A stretch of 64,000 bases of DNA from contig CAVWYY010000006.1 in the NCBI GenBank assembly GCA_963759375.1, positions 558,001-622,000 on the forward strand, in the 5' to 3' direction. Origin of the DNA: DASSUW01 sp963759375 (lineage in GTDB: Bacteria; Actinomycetota; Thermoleophilia; Solirubrobacterales; Solirubrobacteraceae). The notes beneath the pieces were generated by a model. That model did not search any database. It saw nothing but the letters and a program-made list of their open reading frames with translations, and was not told where the DNA came from. Positions 34,956 to 43,677 of the stretch are shown piece by piece (position 1 is the first letter of the stretch; each line of letters begins with the position of its first letter). The position numbers and the translations under genes were made by a program.

Positions 34956-35945
34956 ATGAACGCTTCCCAGAAGAAGGTCTTGCAGTACCTGGGCGAGGCC
35001 CAGGCCAGCGAGGACGCGCTCGTGCGCGTGCTCCAGTCCCAGATCGCGATGACGCCGCGTGGCACCTACCGGACCGCGCTCGAACAGCATCTGCGCCAGA
35101 CACGCGAGCACTCCGCGCGCGTCGGCGATCGCCGACGCGAGCTCGGTCACGGCGGCAATCCGCTGAGCTTCGCCGTCGGCGCCGTCGAGAGTGTCGTCGG
35201 CCAGGCGCTCGCGCTCGGCAAGACGCCGTTCGATCTCCTGCGCGGCTCCGGCGGCGAGGAGAAGGTGCTCAAGAACGCCAAGGACGCCTCGGCCTCCGAG
35301 GCGCTGGAGATCGCCACCTACACGGCGATCGAGCGGCTGGCCCAGAGCGTCGGCGACGATGAGACCGCCGCCCTGGCGGCGTCCATCCGCGTTGACGAGG
35401 AGAAGATGCTCGCGCGCGTCCTGCGCGAGATCCCCAAGCTCGCCGACGCCGTCGTGCGCGCCGACGTCAAGGGCGACCCGTCGTTCGACGTCAGCACCAC
35501 GGGCGCGGCCGAGACCGTCCGCGCGACCGGCACGCGCGCGAAGCGCACCGCCCGCCAGGCCCGCAAGGTGCCGGGCGTCGCCCGCGCCGAGGGCGAGCTC
35601 AAGGGCGCAGTCGCGTCCGAGGGGGATCTCCCGATCGCGCGCTACGACACGCTCACCGCTGACGAGATCGCCGCCAAGCTGACCGGTCTCAGCCAGATCG
35701 ATCTGGCCAAGGTCGACGCGTACGAGCGCAAGAACCAGGACCGCAGCACGATCCTGAGCCGCATCGACAGCCTCCGCGGCAACGAGCCGTGGCCGGGATA
35801 CGACGAGCTGACCGCCGCCGAGGTCCAGGCCGTGCTCTCCGAGGGCGACGACGACCGCGCCCAGCAGGTCCGCGCCTACGAGCGCAGCCACAAGAACCGC
35901 GCCGGCGTCATGCAGGCGACCGAGCGCGAGCTCGCGAACGCCTAG
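34956..35945 (+). CDS. Ferritin-like (DUF892-type) protein with duplicated C-terminal module
   Basis: A 329-residue protein. Residues 1-160 form a four-helix ferritin-like domain of the YciE/YciF type (LQYLGEAQASEDALVRVLQS, LEQHLRQTREHSARV, ALEIATYTAIERLAQSVGDD, VDEEKMLARVLRE). An Ala/Arg-rich linker follows. The C-terminus carries two copies of a ~45-residue unit: YDTLTADEIAAKLTGLSQID with VDAYERKNQDRSTIL, and YDELTAAEVQAVLSEGDDDR with RAYERSHKNRAGVM. Stress-related function is suggested by the family and by the SigB-type promoter candidate upstream. Confidence 0.8.
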   Translation: MNASQKKVLQYLGEAQASEDALVRVLQSQIAMTPRGTYRTALEQHLRQTREHSARVGDRRRELGHGGNPLSFAVGAVESVVGQALALGKTPFDLLRGSGGEEKVLKNAKDASASEALEIATYTAIERLAQSVGDDETAALAASIRVDEEKMLARVLREIPKLADAVVRADVKGDPSFDVSTTGAAETVRATGTRAKRTARQARKVPGVARAEGELKGAVASEGDLPIARYDTLTADEIAAKLTGLSQIDLAKVDAYERKNQDRSTILSRIDSLRGNEPWPGYDELTAAEVQAVLSEGDDDRAQQVRAYERSHKNRAGVMQATERELANA

Positions 35946-35982
35946 CAACCCGGGGGCCCAGCTCGCGCTGGGCCCCCGTTGC
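35945..35982. terminator. Strong bidirectional hairpin terminator
   Basis: GGGGGCCCAGC-TCGC-GCTGGGCCCCC is a perfect 11-bp stem with a 4-base loop (35952-35977), flanked by GCAAC/GTTGC that extends it across a small bulge. It lies between the convergent ferritin-like and desaturase genes and can serve both. Confidence 0.8.
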
Positions 35983-35992
35983 GGGCCGTGAG

Positions 35993-37219
35993 CTAGGCCG
36001 AGGCTGCGAGCTCGTGCGGGTCCGGCGCGGCATCGCCGGTCGGCTCGCCGCGATACGGACCGGGCTTCGGGCGGGTCGTGCCGCCCGGGAGGGCGAGGCG
36101 GAGGATGGTCCGCTGCACGGTGGCGAGCTGCTTGAACAGCGGGCCGGTGTTGTACGGCAGCTCGTACCTCTCGCAGATCGCCTTCACGCGCGGCGCGATC
36201 TCGCCGTAGCGCGTGCTCGGCATGTCCGGGTACAGGTGGTGCTCGACCTGGTAGCCGAGGTTGCCGCTGATCACGTGGAACAGCGGGCTGCCCTCGATGT
36301 TGGCCGCGCCGAGCAGTTGGCGGACGTAGAAGCCACCGCGGGTCTCGTCCTCGACCTCTTCCTCGCTGAACGTGTACGTCTGGTCGGGGAAGTGGCCGCA
36401 GAAGATGATCATGTAGGCCCACACGTTGCGCAGGACGTTCGCGGAGAAGTCCGCCGCCAGCGTGGCCCGGAACGCGTCGCGGCCCGCCTTCAGAGCCGCG
36501 GTGCGCCCGCGCCGCCGCACGACGGTGCTGCCCGCCGCGGCAGCCGCGCTCAGCAGCGGGAACGCGACGTAGTCCTTGACGATCTGGCTGCGCGCCTTCG
36601 ACGCCATGCCCTTGAGCTCGCGCGTGAGCTGCTTCCGGGACTTCTGCCGCGTCCGCAGCGCCTCCATGTCGAGGTCGTGGAACGCCACCCCCCACTCGAA
36701 GAACGCGGCCAGCAGCAGGTTGTAGAACGGCTGGAACAGGTAGATCGGGTTCCACTTCTGGTGCGGGTCGATCCGCATGATCTCGTAGCCGAGATCCTTG
36801 TCCTTGCCGCGGATGTTGGTGTACGTGTGGTGCACGTAGTTGTGGGAGTGCTTCCACGCGGCCGGCGTCGACGCCGAGTCCCAGTCCCACGTCGACGAGT
36901 TGATCTGCGGGTCGTTCATCCAGTCCCACTGGCCGTGCATCACGTTGTGGCCGATCTCCATGTTCTCGAGGACCTTGGCCAGCGACAGCGTCGCCGTCCC
37001 GGCCACCCACGCGGGCTTCGCGCGCGAGAACAGGAGCACCAGGCGGCCAAGGACCACGAGCCTCCGGTGCATCTCGATCATGCTCACGATGTAGCGGCGG
37101 TCGCGATCTCCGAGCTCGGCGAAGACCTCGTCGTGGATCGCCTCGAACTCGGCGGCGATCCCCTCGATCTGGTCGGGGGTCAGGTGAGCCAGCGGGCTCT
37201 CGATCGTGCTTGCGGTCAT
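35993..37219 (-). CDS. Membrane acyl desaturase (DesA3-like)
   Basis: A 408-residue membrane di-iron desaturase. The three His boxes are present: GHNVMHGQWDW, HSHNYVHHTYTN, and GYQVEHHLYPDMPS near residue 320. Several hydrophobic helices separate them. The mycobacterial homologs (DesA3, Rv3229c type) introduce a delta-9 double bond into acyl-CoA and need a dedicated reductase. That partner is encoded upstream with an ATGA overlap (37216-37219). Membrane fluidity is the likely role. Confidence 0.9.
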   Translation of the reverse strand: MTASTIESPLAHLTPDQIEGIAAEFEAIHDEVFAELGDRDRRYIVSMIEMHRRLVVLGRLVLLFSRAKPAWVAGTATLSLAKVLENMEIGHNVMHGQWDWMNDPQINSSTWDWDSASTPAAWKHSHNYVHHTYTNIRGKDKDLGYEIMRIDPHQKWNPIYLFQPFYNLLLAAFFEWGVAFHDLDMEALRTRQKSRKQLTRELKGMASKARSQIVKDYVAFPLLSAAAAAGSTVVRRRGRTAALKAGRDAFRATLAADFSANVLRNVWAYMIIFCGHFPDQTYTFSEEEVEDETRGGFYVRQLLGAANIEGSPLFHVISGNLGYQVEHHLYPDMPSTRYGEIAPRVKAICERYELPYNTGPLFKQLATVQRTILRLALPGGTTRPKPGPYRGEPTGDAAPDPHELAASA

Positions 37220-38319
37220 AGGGCGATCTCCACTGCGCCCTCGGGCGCGTTGACACAGGTACGGACCATCTCGCCGTCGGTGCCGTGGACCACGCCGCTG
37301 CGCAGGTCGCGGATCCGGCCGGAGCAGAGCTCACCGACGCAGGTGTGGCAGATGCCCATACGGCACCCGAAGGGCAGCGACGCACCGGCGCGCTCGCCGG
37401 CGACCAGGATCGGCGTGTCGCCATCGGACCGGGCCTCGACGTCGCTTCTGAGAAAGCGGACGGTGCCGCCGTCGCCATGCTCGCCGTCGCCCATGCCGGC
37501 GACGGGCTGGAAGCGCTCCATGTGCAGCCTGGCCGGGTCGCCGCCCTCCTGCTCCCAGTGCGCGGCCAGCGCGTCGAGCATCTCGGCGGGGCCGCAGACG
37601 AACGCCTCGCGCTCGCGCCAGTCTCCGCACAGCTCCTCCAGGTCGGCGGGGGCGAGACGGCCGTGCTCACGGGTCATCCGCTTCTCGAGCCGGTAGCCGC
37701 CGTGGCGCTCGTCGAGCTGGCGCAGCTGGCCGCCGAAGATGATGTCGTTCTCCGCGCGCGCGGAATGGACGTGCACGATGTCCCGGAGCCCGCCGTCGCG
37801 GTCCAGGCTGCGCAGCATGCTCATGATCGGGGTGATCCCGCTGCCGGCGCTCACGAACAGCAGCCGCCCGGGAACGTCCTCGGGCAGCACGAAGGTGCCC
37901 TCGACCCCTCCGAGCCGCACGATCGTCCCGGGCTTGGCGTGACGCACCACGTAGGGCGACACGGCGCCGCTCTCCTTGAGCTTGGGCGTGATGCCGATCA
38001 GGCCGTCCGGCCGCCCGGGATCAGACGTGATCGAGTACGCGCGCCAGTGATGCTTGCCGTCGACCTCGAAGCCGACGCGCAGGTACTGGCCAGGCCTGTG
38101 GCCCTCCCATTCCCAGCCGGGCTTGATGAGCACGGTCACGGCGTCGGCCGTCTCGCGCTCGATCCGCTCGATGCGGCCTCGCAGCTCCTGGGTGGACCAG
38201 AGCGGGTTGATCAGCTCCAGATAGTCATCCGGCATCAACGGCGTGAAGAACGCGCGCACGGCCCGCAGCGCCTTCAGCCGCCAGGCGGGAACCTTCGGTC
38301 TGGCGCCGCGCTCAGCCAT
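37216..38319 (-). CDS. Ferredoxin/flavin oxidoreductase, desaturase electron donor (Rv3230c-like)
   Basis: A 367-residue FNR-type reductase with a C-terminal 2Fe-2S ferredoxin domain. FAD binding: HRPGQYLRVGFEV and RAYSITSDPGR. NAD(P) binding: LLFVSAGSGITPIMSML and EAFVCGPAEMLDAL. The cluster Cys lie in FGCRMGICHTCVGELCSG near residue 320, with a last Cys in VRTCVNAPEG. It passes electrons from NADPH to the desaturase encoded immediately downstream. It matches the known DesA3-Rv3230c pair in order and overlap. Confidence 0.9.
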   Translation of the reverse strand: MAERGARPKVPAWRLKALRAVRAFFTPLMPDDYLELINPLWSTQELRGRIERIERETADAVTVLIKPGWEWEGHRPGQYLRVGFEVDGKHHWRAYSITSDPGRPDGLIGITPKLKESGAVSPYVVRHAKPGTIVRLGGVEGTFVLPEDVPGRLLFVSAGSGITPIMSMLRSLDRDGGLRDIVHVHSARAENDIIFGGQLRQLDERHGGYRLEKRMTREHGRLAPADLEELCGDWREREAFVCGPAEMLDALAAHWEQEGGDPARLHMERFQPVAGMGDGEHGDGGTVRFLRSDVEARSDGDTPILVAGERAGASLPFGCRMGICHTCVGELCSGRIRDLRSGVVHGTDGEMVRTCVNAPEGAVEIAL

Positions 38320-38352
38320 CCGTCAGCCCTACCCATACCGCGAGCCGCACTA

Positions 38353-38625
38353 TCAGCGCGCGCGGGCGATCACGAGCCGCCCGCCGGCCCGGCGCGCGAG
38401 CGCCTCGGCCTCCATCAACACGCGCAGCCCCGCCGGGTCGATCGAGTCGAGCCCTGCGAGGTCGACGATGACGAGCAACGCGCGGGATCGGACGCGCGCC
38501 AATGCCGCCTTGAGCTTGGACGCGACGTCGAAATCGAAGTCGCCGGAGAGCCTCAGCCACATCACACCCCCCGGGTACATCGCAACATCGCACCGCCACG
38601 GTGCGGTTCGGTGATGTTCGGACAC
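38353..38625 (-). CDS. STAS-domain anti-anti-sigma factor-like protein
   Basis: A 90-residue STAS protein from GTG 38625 (VSEHHRTAPW). The fold is clear: VMWLRLSGDFDFDVASKLKA, then LLVIVDLAGLDSIDPAGLRV, ending GGRLVIARAR. The Ser in LDSIDPAG is at the site phosphorylated by RsbW-type kinases. The GTG was chosen because it follows GAGGAGG and because the leader and first codons mirror those of the sigma gene at 34168. It should bind an RsbW-like anti-sigma and free a sigma factor. Confidence 0.83.
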   Translation of the reverse strand: MSEHHRTAPWRCDVAMYPGGVMWLRLSGDFDFDVASKLKAALARVRSRALLVIVDLAGLDSIDPAGLRVLMEAEALARRAGGRLVIARAR

Positions 38626-38712
38626 GACGTACCTCCTCGAACGCTCGACGGGAGCGGTCTCGAAGGTCAGTCGACATTGCCCTCTGCGGACCCTGCCGGC
38701 GTGCCCTTCAAC
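38626..38712 (-). promoter_or_regulatory. Conserved stress-gene leader, copy B (STAS gene)
   Basis: Read on the minus strand: GTTGAA (38712-38707), 13 bases, GGGTCC (38693-38688), then GAGGGCAATGTCGACTGACC, CTTCGAGACCGCTCCC, GAGCGTTCGAGGAGG and GTG. GTTGAA-N13-GGGTCC is a fair match to SigB-type promoters. The downstream block is almost base-for-base that of copy A at 34111-34178. CCTTC again faces the GGAGG ribosome-binding site. Confidence 0.65.
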
Positions 38713-38743
38713 CACGACCGAGGGTACTACGCTTATCGACGGG

Positions 38744-39148
38744 ATGGACGAACCTGCTTGGACCGCCACGCCTCGCGCCGGCGAGGTGCGCACCGCCATC
38801 GCGGAGGGAATCGTCGCCCTCCTGAAGGACTTCTACGGCACGGGCCCGACCCGCGCCAAGACCTACGTCGCCGACGACCTCGTCGTCTGCGTGCTCCGCG
38901 GCGGATTCACCAAGGTCGAGCAGACACTGCTCGAAGGCGGTCGCGGCCAAGCCGTCATCGCCCAGCGCATGGAGTTCCAGGAGGTCATGCGCGACCGCTT
39001 CGTCGCGGTCGTCGAGCAGACCACCGGACGCCGCGTGATCGGATTCATGTCGGGCAACCAGCAGGACCCGGACATGATCTGCGAGGTCTTCGTGCTCTCC
39101 CCCACCGACCTCGTCGACGACCACGACCTCATGGAGCGATCGGGCTAG
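38744..39148 (+). CDS. MpsC/DUF2294 family protein
   Basis: A 134-residue protein of the DUF2294 (MpsC) family: VRTAIAEGIVALLKDFYGTG, TKAKTY-like RAKTYVADDLVVCVLRGGFT, then GRRVIGFMSGNQQDPDMICE. In Bacillus and Staphylococcus relatives MpsC is linked to the MpsAB membrane-potential/bicarbonate system, but no mpsA or mpsB is visible here. It is one of three paralogs in the window (51557 and 52055). Divergent from the STAS gene. Confidence 0.82.
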   Translation: MDEPAWTATPRAGEVRTAIAEGIVALLKDFYGTGPTRAKTYVADDLVVCVLRGGFTKVEQTLLEGGRGQAVIAQRMEFQEVMRDRFVAVVEQTTGRRVIGFMSGNQQDPDMICEVFVLSPTDLVDDHDLMERSG

Positions 39149-39570
39149 AACGCTGCAGCCGCGGCCTCGGCGACCGCCGTGTCCTGCTCGCCGTCGCCGC
39201 CACTGACACCGACGGCGCCGACGACCTCGCCGTCGCGCTTGAGCGGGATGCCGCCGGCGAAGACCATCACGCGGCCCTTGTTGGACTCCTGGATGCCGTA
39301 GAACTGCTCTCCGGGCTGGGACTTGGTGGCGAGATCGGCCGTGGGCAGGTCGAACGCCCGCGCCGTGAACGCCTTGTTGATCGCGACGTCCACGCTGCCG
39401 ATCCACGCTCCGTCCATGCGGATGTGAGACACGAGGTTGCCGCCGGCGTCGACGACGGCGATGTTCTGCGGCTGCCCGATCTCGCGCGCGCGTTCCTCAG
39501 CGGCGGCCGTCACGCGGCGTGCGTCCTCGAGCGACACGGTTCCCTGCGAAGTGATTGCGGTGCTTGTCAT
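39145..39570 (-). CDS. GlcG/HbpS-type heme-degrading/binding family protein
   Basis: A 141-residue protein: VSLEDARRVTAAAEERAREI, then QNIAVVDAGGNLVSHIRMDG, and the glycine-rich end GGIPLKRDGEVVGAVGVSGG. This is the GlcG/HbpS (DUF336) fold. Family members bind heme or small metabolites, and HbpS works with the histidine kinase SenS. Here too the next gene downstream is a histidine kinase, coupled by ATGA (39567-39570), so a sensing role is plausible. No signal peptide. Confidence 0.82.
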   Translation of the reverse strand: MTSTAITSQGTVSLEDARRVTAAAEERAREIGQPQNIAVVDAGGNLVSHIRMDGAWIGSVDVAINKAFTARAFDLPTADLATKSQPGEQFYGIQESNKGRVMVFAGGIPLKRDGEVVGAVGVSGGDGEQDTAVAEAAAAAF

Positions 39571-41717
39571 GGAGCGTTCTCTCCTGGTCTCGTTACTGGA
39601 GTGCTACCCATGCGCGTCGGGCAACAGCCGCCGAGCGGGATGTCCGCGGCGAGGACGGTGCCGCCGTCGGCCGGGCTCTCGATGTGGAGCCGGCCGTCGA
39701 GGACCGCAAGCCGGTCCGCCAGCCCGAGCAGACCGTTCCCATCGGGCCGGGCTCCGCCGACGCCGTCGTCGCACACTTCGACGCGGAGGGCGCCGTTGTC
39801 GACGCGCGCGGTGACCGAAGCGTGGGCAGCGTGAGCGTGTTTCGCCACGTTCGTCAGCGCCTCGGCAAGGACGAAGTACGCGGTGGCTTCAACCCCGGCG
39901 GGCAGCCGGTCCACACGCACGGCGATCTCGACCGGCAGCGGCATCCGCGCTGCCAGCAACTTGGCTCCGGCGCTCAGCCCACCGTGCGTGAGGGCGGCCG
40001 GGAGGATGCCGTGCGCGAGCTCGCGCAGCTCGGCCGTCGCGCGCTGGGCGTGATCGAGCGCCTCGGTCAGAAGGGCGGAGAGATCGCCCTGCTCGTCCTG
40101 GAGGGCGCGTTGTGCCAGCTGCAGCGTGATGGTCGTGTGAACGAGCCGCTGCTGCGCCCCGTCGTGCAGATCGCGAACCACGCGGCGGCGCTCCTGGTCG
40201 GCGGCCGCGGCGATCCTCGCACGCGACGCCGCCAGCTCCTGGCGCGCCTCGGCATTCGAGATCGCGGTCGCGACGAGCTCCGTGAAGGCGACGATCCGCG
40301 ACTCGGTGTCCACGGGGAGCTGCCGGTCGCCTCTCGAGGAGGCGATCATCACACCCCACAGGCGTTGATCGACGATGATCGGCGTGCCGACCGACGAGCG
40401 CAGCCCCAGCTCGCGGCCGAGCGCCGCCGCCGCGCCCGACGCCTGCTCGTAGCCGTGCATCCGCGCCGGCCGCGCAGTCCGCGACACCATGCCTGTGACG
40501 CTGTCGCCCTCGAGGTCGACATGGGTGCCGATCGGTAGCTGCGCTCCGGACGGGCTCCAGGCGGCGACGCCGGTCGCCGTCCCGTCGGATTCGTACCGCG
40601 CCATGTGTGTCGCGTCGACGCCGAGCAACAGACCGACCTCACGCGCGACGGCCGCGAACACCTCGGGGGGCGGGACTCCGTGCGCCACCAACGTCGCCAC
40701 GCGCCGCAGCGCGGCCTGCTCGTCCGCGAGCCGCGCGAGCTGCTCCCGGCTTGCAGTGTTCGAGATCGCCGTGGCCACCAGCTCGGTGAAGTCGGCCAGC
40801 CGGTCCTCGATGTCGTCGGGCAGGGGATCACGGTCCTTCGAATCGGCCGACATCGCGCCCCACACGTCGCCGTCGACGAGGATCGGGGCGCCGGCGCAGG
40901 AGCGGATGCCGGTGGCGCGGGCGGCGTCGGCGATCGTGCCGGGGATGCCGGCGAAGCCATCGATCCTCGCGGGGCGGCCGGTGCGTAGAACCTCGGCGCA
41001 GATCGTCGGACCGTCGAGCGGCCAGCGGGTGCCGGCCTGGAACGGGTGCGGATGTTCGCTCCAGGCCCCGAGTACGGTCGCCGTACCGTCGGGCTCGTAG
41101 CGCCACACCGCGACCAGCGCGAGGTCGACCACGCGGCCCACCTCTCTGGCTACGGCGGCGAGCACCTCGACCGACGCCGCGCCGCCTGCCACGAGCGTCG
41201 CGATCCGCCGGAGCGATTCCTCGCGCGCTGCCAGCACCGCGTCGTGTTCGCGCAGGACCTGCTCGGCACGCAAGCGGTCCTCGATGTCGGTGAACGCCAC
41301 GACCGCACCCCGGCCGTCGAGCATCTCGATCGGTGCCGAGATGTAGGAGACGGGGAACATCGAGCCGTCGCGCCGGACGAACCAGTCCAGATCCCGTGCG
41401 ACGGTCTGCCCCGTCGACCGCGGGAGGAGCATCGGGCATTCGTCGGCGGGATACGGCGTCCCGTCCGGGTGCATGTAGTGGATCGTCTCGTGGCTGCGGC
41501 GCCCGAACAGCTCGTCCGCGCTGTCATAGCCGAGTGCTGCGATCGCGGCGGGGTTCGCGAAGCGGATCACGCCCTCGGGATCCACGACCCAGATCGGCTG
41601 TACCGCGGTCTCCAGTACCGCGGCGAGGAAGTCCTCGGCATCAACCTTCAGGCCGGCCAGATCGGTCAGGGAACCAGGCACGAGTCTCCGAACCCGGTCG
41701 AGTCTACGCCCTGTCAT
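39567..41717 (-). CDS. PAS-GAF-GAF sensor histidine kinase (NarL-type)
   Basis: A 716-residue soluble kinase. The PAS domain (~25-150) reads AVQPIWVVDPEGVIRFANPA. The two GAF domains (~175-330, ~350-500) share LVAxG...EVAAVAREVG blocks. HisKA_3 dimerisation has the phospho-His in RRRVVRDLHDGAQQRLVH near 520. HATPase_c has LTNVAKHAHAAHA and DDGVGGARPDGNGLLGLADR. No membrane helix, so it senses a cytosolic signal (redox, light or a diffusible ligand). ATG 41717 follows GGGAGG. The cognate NarL-type regulator is not adjacent. Confidence 0.9.
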   Translation of the reverse strand: MTGRRLDRVRRLVPGSLTDLAGLKVDAEDFLAAVLETAVQPIWVVDPEGVIRFANPAAIAALGYDSADELFGRRSHETIHYMHPDGTPYPADECPMLLPRSTGQTVARDLDWFVRRDGSMFPVSYISAPIEMLDGRGAVVAFTDIEDRLRAEQVLREHDAVLAAREESLRRIATLVAGGAASVEVLAAVAREVGRVVDLALVAVWRYEPDGTATVLGAWSEHPHPFQAGTRWPLDGPTICAEVLRTGRPARIDGFAGIPGTIADAARATGIRSCAGAPILVDGDVWGAMSADSKDRDPLPDDIEDRLADFTELVATAISNTASREQLARLADEQAALRRVATLVAHGVPPPEVFAAVAREVGLLLGVDATHMARYESDGTATGVAAWSPSGAQLPIGTHVDLEGDSVTGMVSRTARPARMHGYEQASGAAAALGRELGLRSSVGTPIIVDQRLWGVMIASSRGDRQLPVDTESRIVAFTELVATAISNAEARQELAASRARIAAAADQERRRVVRDLHDGAQQRLVHTTITLQLAQRALQDEQGDLSALLTEALDHAQRATAELRELAHGILPAALTHGGLSAGAKLLAARMPLPVEIAVRVDRLPAGVEATAYFVLAEALTNVAKHAHAAHASVTARVDNGALRVEVCDDGVGGARPDGNGLLGLADRLAVLDGRLHIESPADGGTVLAADIPLGGCCPTRMGSTPVTRPGENAP

Positions 41718-41751
41718 ATCCTCCCTGTCGGGAACAAAAAAGGGAGGAACG

Positions 41752-41958
41752 GTGGACGAAGAGGTCTTCAATATGTCCGTGCGGAGGTTCCTCAAGGAGC
41801 TGGGCGTCACCGCGCAGCGGGAGATCGAGCTCGCAGTCCGCGAGCAGCTCGACGCCGCTGAGCTGCAGGGCGACGAGACCCTCGACGCGACGGCGACGAT
41901 CACGGTCGCCGGTCTGTCGCGCGACGTCGTCGTGACCGGTCGGATCGCTCTCGCCTAG
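41752..41958 (+). CDS. DUF6494 family small protein
   Basis: A 68-residue protein from GTG 41752 (MDEEVFNMSVRRFLKELGVT, then AQREIELAVREQL, ending VVVTGRIALA). The N-terminal NMSVRRFLKELGVTAQREIE is the family hallmark; function unknown. It is divergent from the histidine kinase with a 34-bp gap in which the two ribosome-binding sites form TCCTCCCT/AGGGAGGA. It overlaps the convergent sigma gene by 4 bp. Confidence 0.75.
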   Translation: MDEEVFNMSVRRFLKELGVTAQREIELAVREQLDAAELQGDETLDATATITVAGLSRDVVVTGRIALA

Positions 41959-42797
41959 AGGCGCCGCAGCTTCTCCGGGTTGCGGACCGCGTCGATGCGC
42001 GTGATGCGGCCGTCGCCGACGACGAACGAGAGCGCCGCGCGGTGGCCGTCGCCGCTCGGGACCACCAGCCCCAGCCGCCCGTTGAGCTTGATCTCCGCCG
42101 GTTCAAGCGTGGATCTGCGGCTGAGCGCTGCCCATGCGCGCGCGACCCGCGCCCCGCCGCGTAGCGGCTTGCGCGCGGCGGTCGCTCGCCCGCCGCCGTC
42201 CGACGTCCAGACGACATCCGGGTCGAGCACCGCGACGAGGCCCTCGAGGTTGCCCTCGGCGACCGCCTGCGCGAAGGCCCGCACGGCGCGATCGTGCTCG
42301 TCGCGCGTGGCCGCGAAGCGCGGGCGCTCGCGGTCGACGTGGCGGCGGGCGCGCGAGGCGAGCTGGCGCACCGCCTCGGGCGTGCGGCCGACCACCTCGG
42401 CGACCTCGCCGAACGGCACGTCGAACACGTCGTGCAGCACGAACGCCGTCCGCTCCGCAGGCGAGAGCTGCTCGAGCACGGTCAGCAGCGCGTAGCTGAC
42501 CGACTCGTCGAGCGTGACGCGGTCTGCCGGGTCGTCCGACACGAGTGGCTCCGGGAGCCACGGACCGACGTAGGTCTCGCGGCGCGCGCGAGCGGACCGC
42601 AGGCGATCGAGCGCGAGCCGGGCGACGACCGTCGTCAGCCAGCCGTCGAGGTTCTCGATCGTCTCCGCGTCCGCGCGCTCCAGCCGCAGCCACGCCTCCT
42701 GCACGACGTCCTCCGCCTCGCCGAGGTCGCCGAGCTCGCTGTACGCGAGCCGGAGTAGACGCGGGCGTGCGTGCGCGAAGCGCTCCGCGGCGGTCAT
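41955..42797 (-). CDS. sigJ: ECF41-group sigma factor with SnoaL-like C-terminal domain
   Basis: A 280-residue ECF sigma factor. Region 2: AYSELGDLGEAEDVVQEAWL. Region 4: LSPAERTAFVLHDVFDVPFG, then VVGRTPEAVRQLASRARRHV. The C-terminal ~110 residues are SnoaL-like and carry the ECF41 marks (an FVVGDGRITRIDAVRNPEKL ending; WLPEPL in the linker between regions 2 and 4). In this group the extension replaces an anti-sigma factor. Targets are usually neighbouring epimerase, oxidoreductase or carboxymuconolactone decarboxylase genes, and an epimerase precedes it with ATGA overlap. Confidence 0.88.
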   Translation of the reverse strand: MTAAERFAHARPRLLRLAYSELGDLGEAEDVVQEAWLRLERADAETIENLDGWLTTVVARLALDRLRSARARRETYVGPWLPEPLVSDDPADRVTLDESVSYALLTVLEQLSPAERTAFVLHDVFDVPFGEVAEVVGRTPEAVRQLASRARRHVDRERPRFAATRDEHDRAVRAFAQAVAEGNLEGLVAVLDPDVVWTSDGGGRATAARKPLRGGARVARAWAALSRRSTLEPAEIKLNGRLGLVVPSGDGHRAALSFVVGDGRITRIDAVRNPEKLRRL

Positions 42798-43669
42798 GCG
42801 GCGATCCGGTCCCAGGTCTCGATGCCCGCGCGCATGCGCGGCGCCCAGCCGCCCGCCTCACGCAGCCGGCGGCTGGACACGCGCTGCGAGCGCGCCAACG
42901 GCCCGTCCTGCGGCGGCCGCGGGCGCAGGGCTTCGACCCCGACGGCGGCAGCCAGCGCGGCATCGATCTCGGCGTTGGTCGGCGGGTCGACGTCGACCAC
43001 GTTGTACGTCCCGGCCGGGACGCGTAGCGCAGCTGCGATGGCCGCCGCCGCGTCGTCCAGCCACAGCGTCGGCCGATACGCGCCGGGCGGTCCGAGCGCG
43101 ACCGAGGTGCCGCCGCGCGCGGCCTCCAGCGCGGCCCGCGAGGACCCGCTGTCGGGTCCCATGAACAGCCCGAAGCGCAGCACGACGGTGTCGCCGTCGA
43201 ACAGCTCGCGCGCGTTGCGCTCGGCCGTCAGCGCGGTCGTCGTCACCCCGCCGCCGGCGACCGGCGCATCCTCGTCGAGCCACGCGTCGCCGCCGTCGGC
43301 GTACACGAACGCGATCGACTCCTGCACGAGCCGTCGCACGCCGGCGGCCTGGGCCGAGCGCGCGATCGCCGCCGACGCGTCGGTGCGCACGCGGTCGTTC
43401 TCTTTCCAGGCGGACGGATCGGCCATGCGATCGGCGCTGGGGACGTGCGTCAGCAGGTTGACGACGGCGTCCGCCCCGTCGAACGCGCGGCGGAGCGACG
43501 ACTCGTCGAACACGTCGGCCTCGACGGCGCGCGCTCCAAGGCTCTCGAGCCGCTGGCGGCCGCGCGCGGAGCGCGTCACGCCCCTGACGCGGTGGCCGGC
43601 GGCGAGCAGCTCGCGGACGGCGCGCTGCCCGATGACACCTGTGGATCCGGTAATCACGATCTCGTTCAT
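42794..43669 (-). CDS. NAD-dependent epimerase/NmrA-like protein, ECF41 target
   Basis: A 291-residue extended SDR. NAD motif: EIVITGSTGVIGQRAVRELL at residues 3-22. Later blocks are AVVNLLTHVPSADRM, ESIAFVYADGGDAWL (an atypical Tyr site) and YRPTLWLDDAAAAI. It is the 'E' partner typical of ECF41 loci. ATG 43669 is used: the candidate ECF41 promoter lies directly before it, so the in-frame start 36 bp upstream cannot be on that transcript. Translational overlap with sigJ implies a self-activating operon. Confidence 0.85.
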   Translation of the reverse strand: MNEIVITGSTGVIGQRAVRELLAAGHRVRGVTRSARGRQRLESLGARAVEADVFDESSLRRAFDGADAVVNLLTHVPSADRMADPSAWKENDRVRTDASAAIARSAQAAGVRRLVQESIAFVYADGGDAWLDEDAPVAGGGVTTTALTAERNARELFDGDTVVLRFGLFMGPDSGSSRAALEAARGGTSVALGPPGAYRPTLWLDDAAAAIAAALRVPAGTYNVVDVDPPTNAEIDAALAAAVGVEALRPRPPQDGPLARSQRVSSRRLREAGGWAPRMRAGIETWDRIAA

Positions 43670-43677
43670 GCCCAACT

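Noticed and set aside
34251..37670. Very long open frames antisense to real genes (for example 34251-37670 minus, 21145-24378 minus, 2327-4663 minus, 61343-63952 minus)
   Set aside because: They are Arg/Ala-rich low-complexity translations with no family motifs, and they lie opposite well-recognised proteins. High third-position GC removes stop codons on the other strand.
41718..41750. TCCTCCCT/AGGGAGGA dyad between the kinase and DUF6494 genes
   Set aside because: The two arms are simply the ribosome-binding sites of the two divergent genes; no separate operator is needed to explain it.
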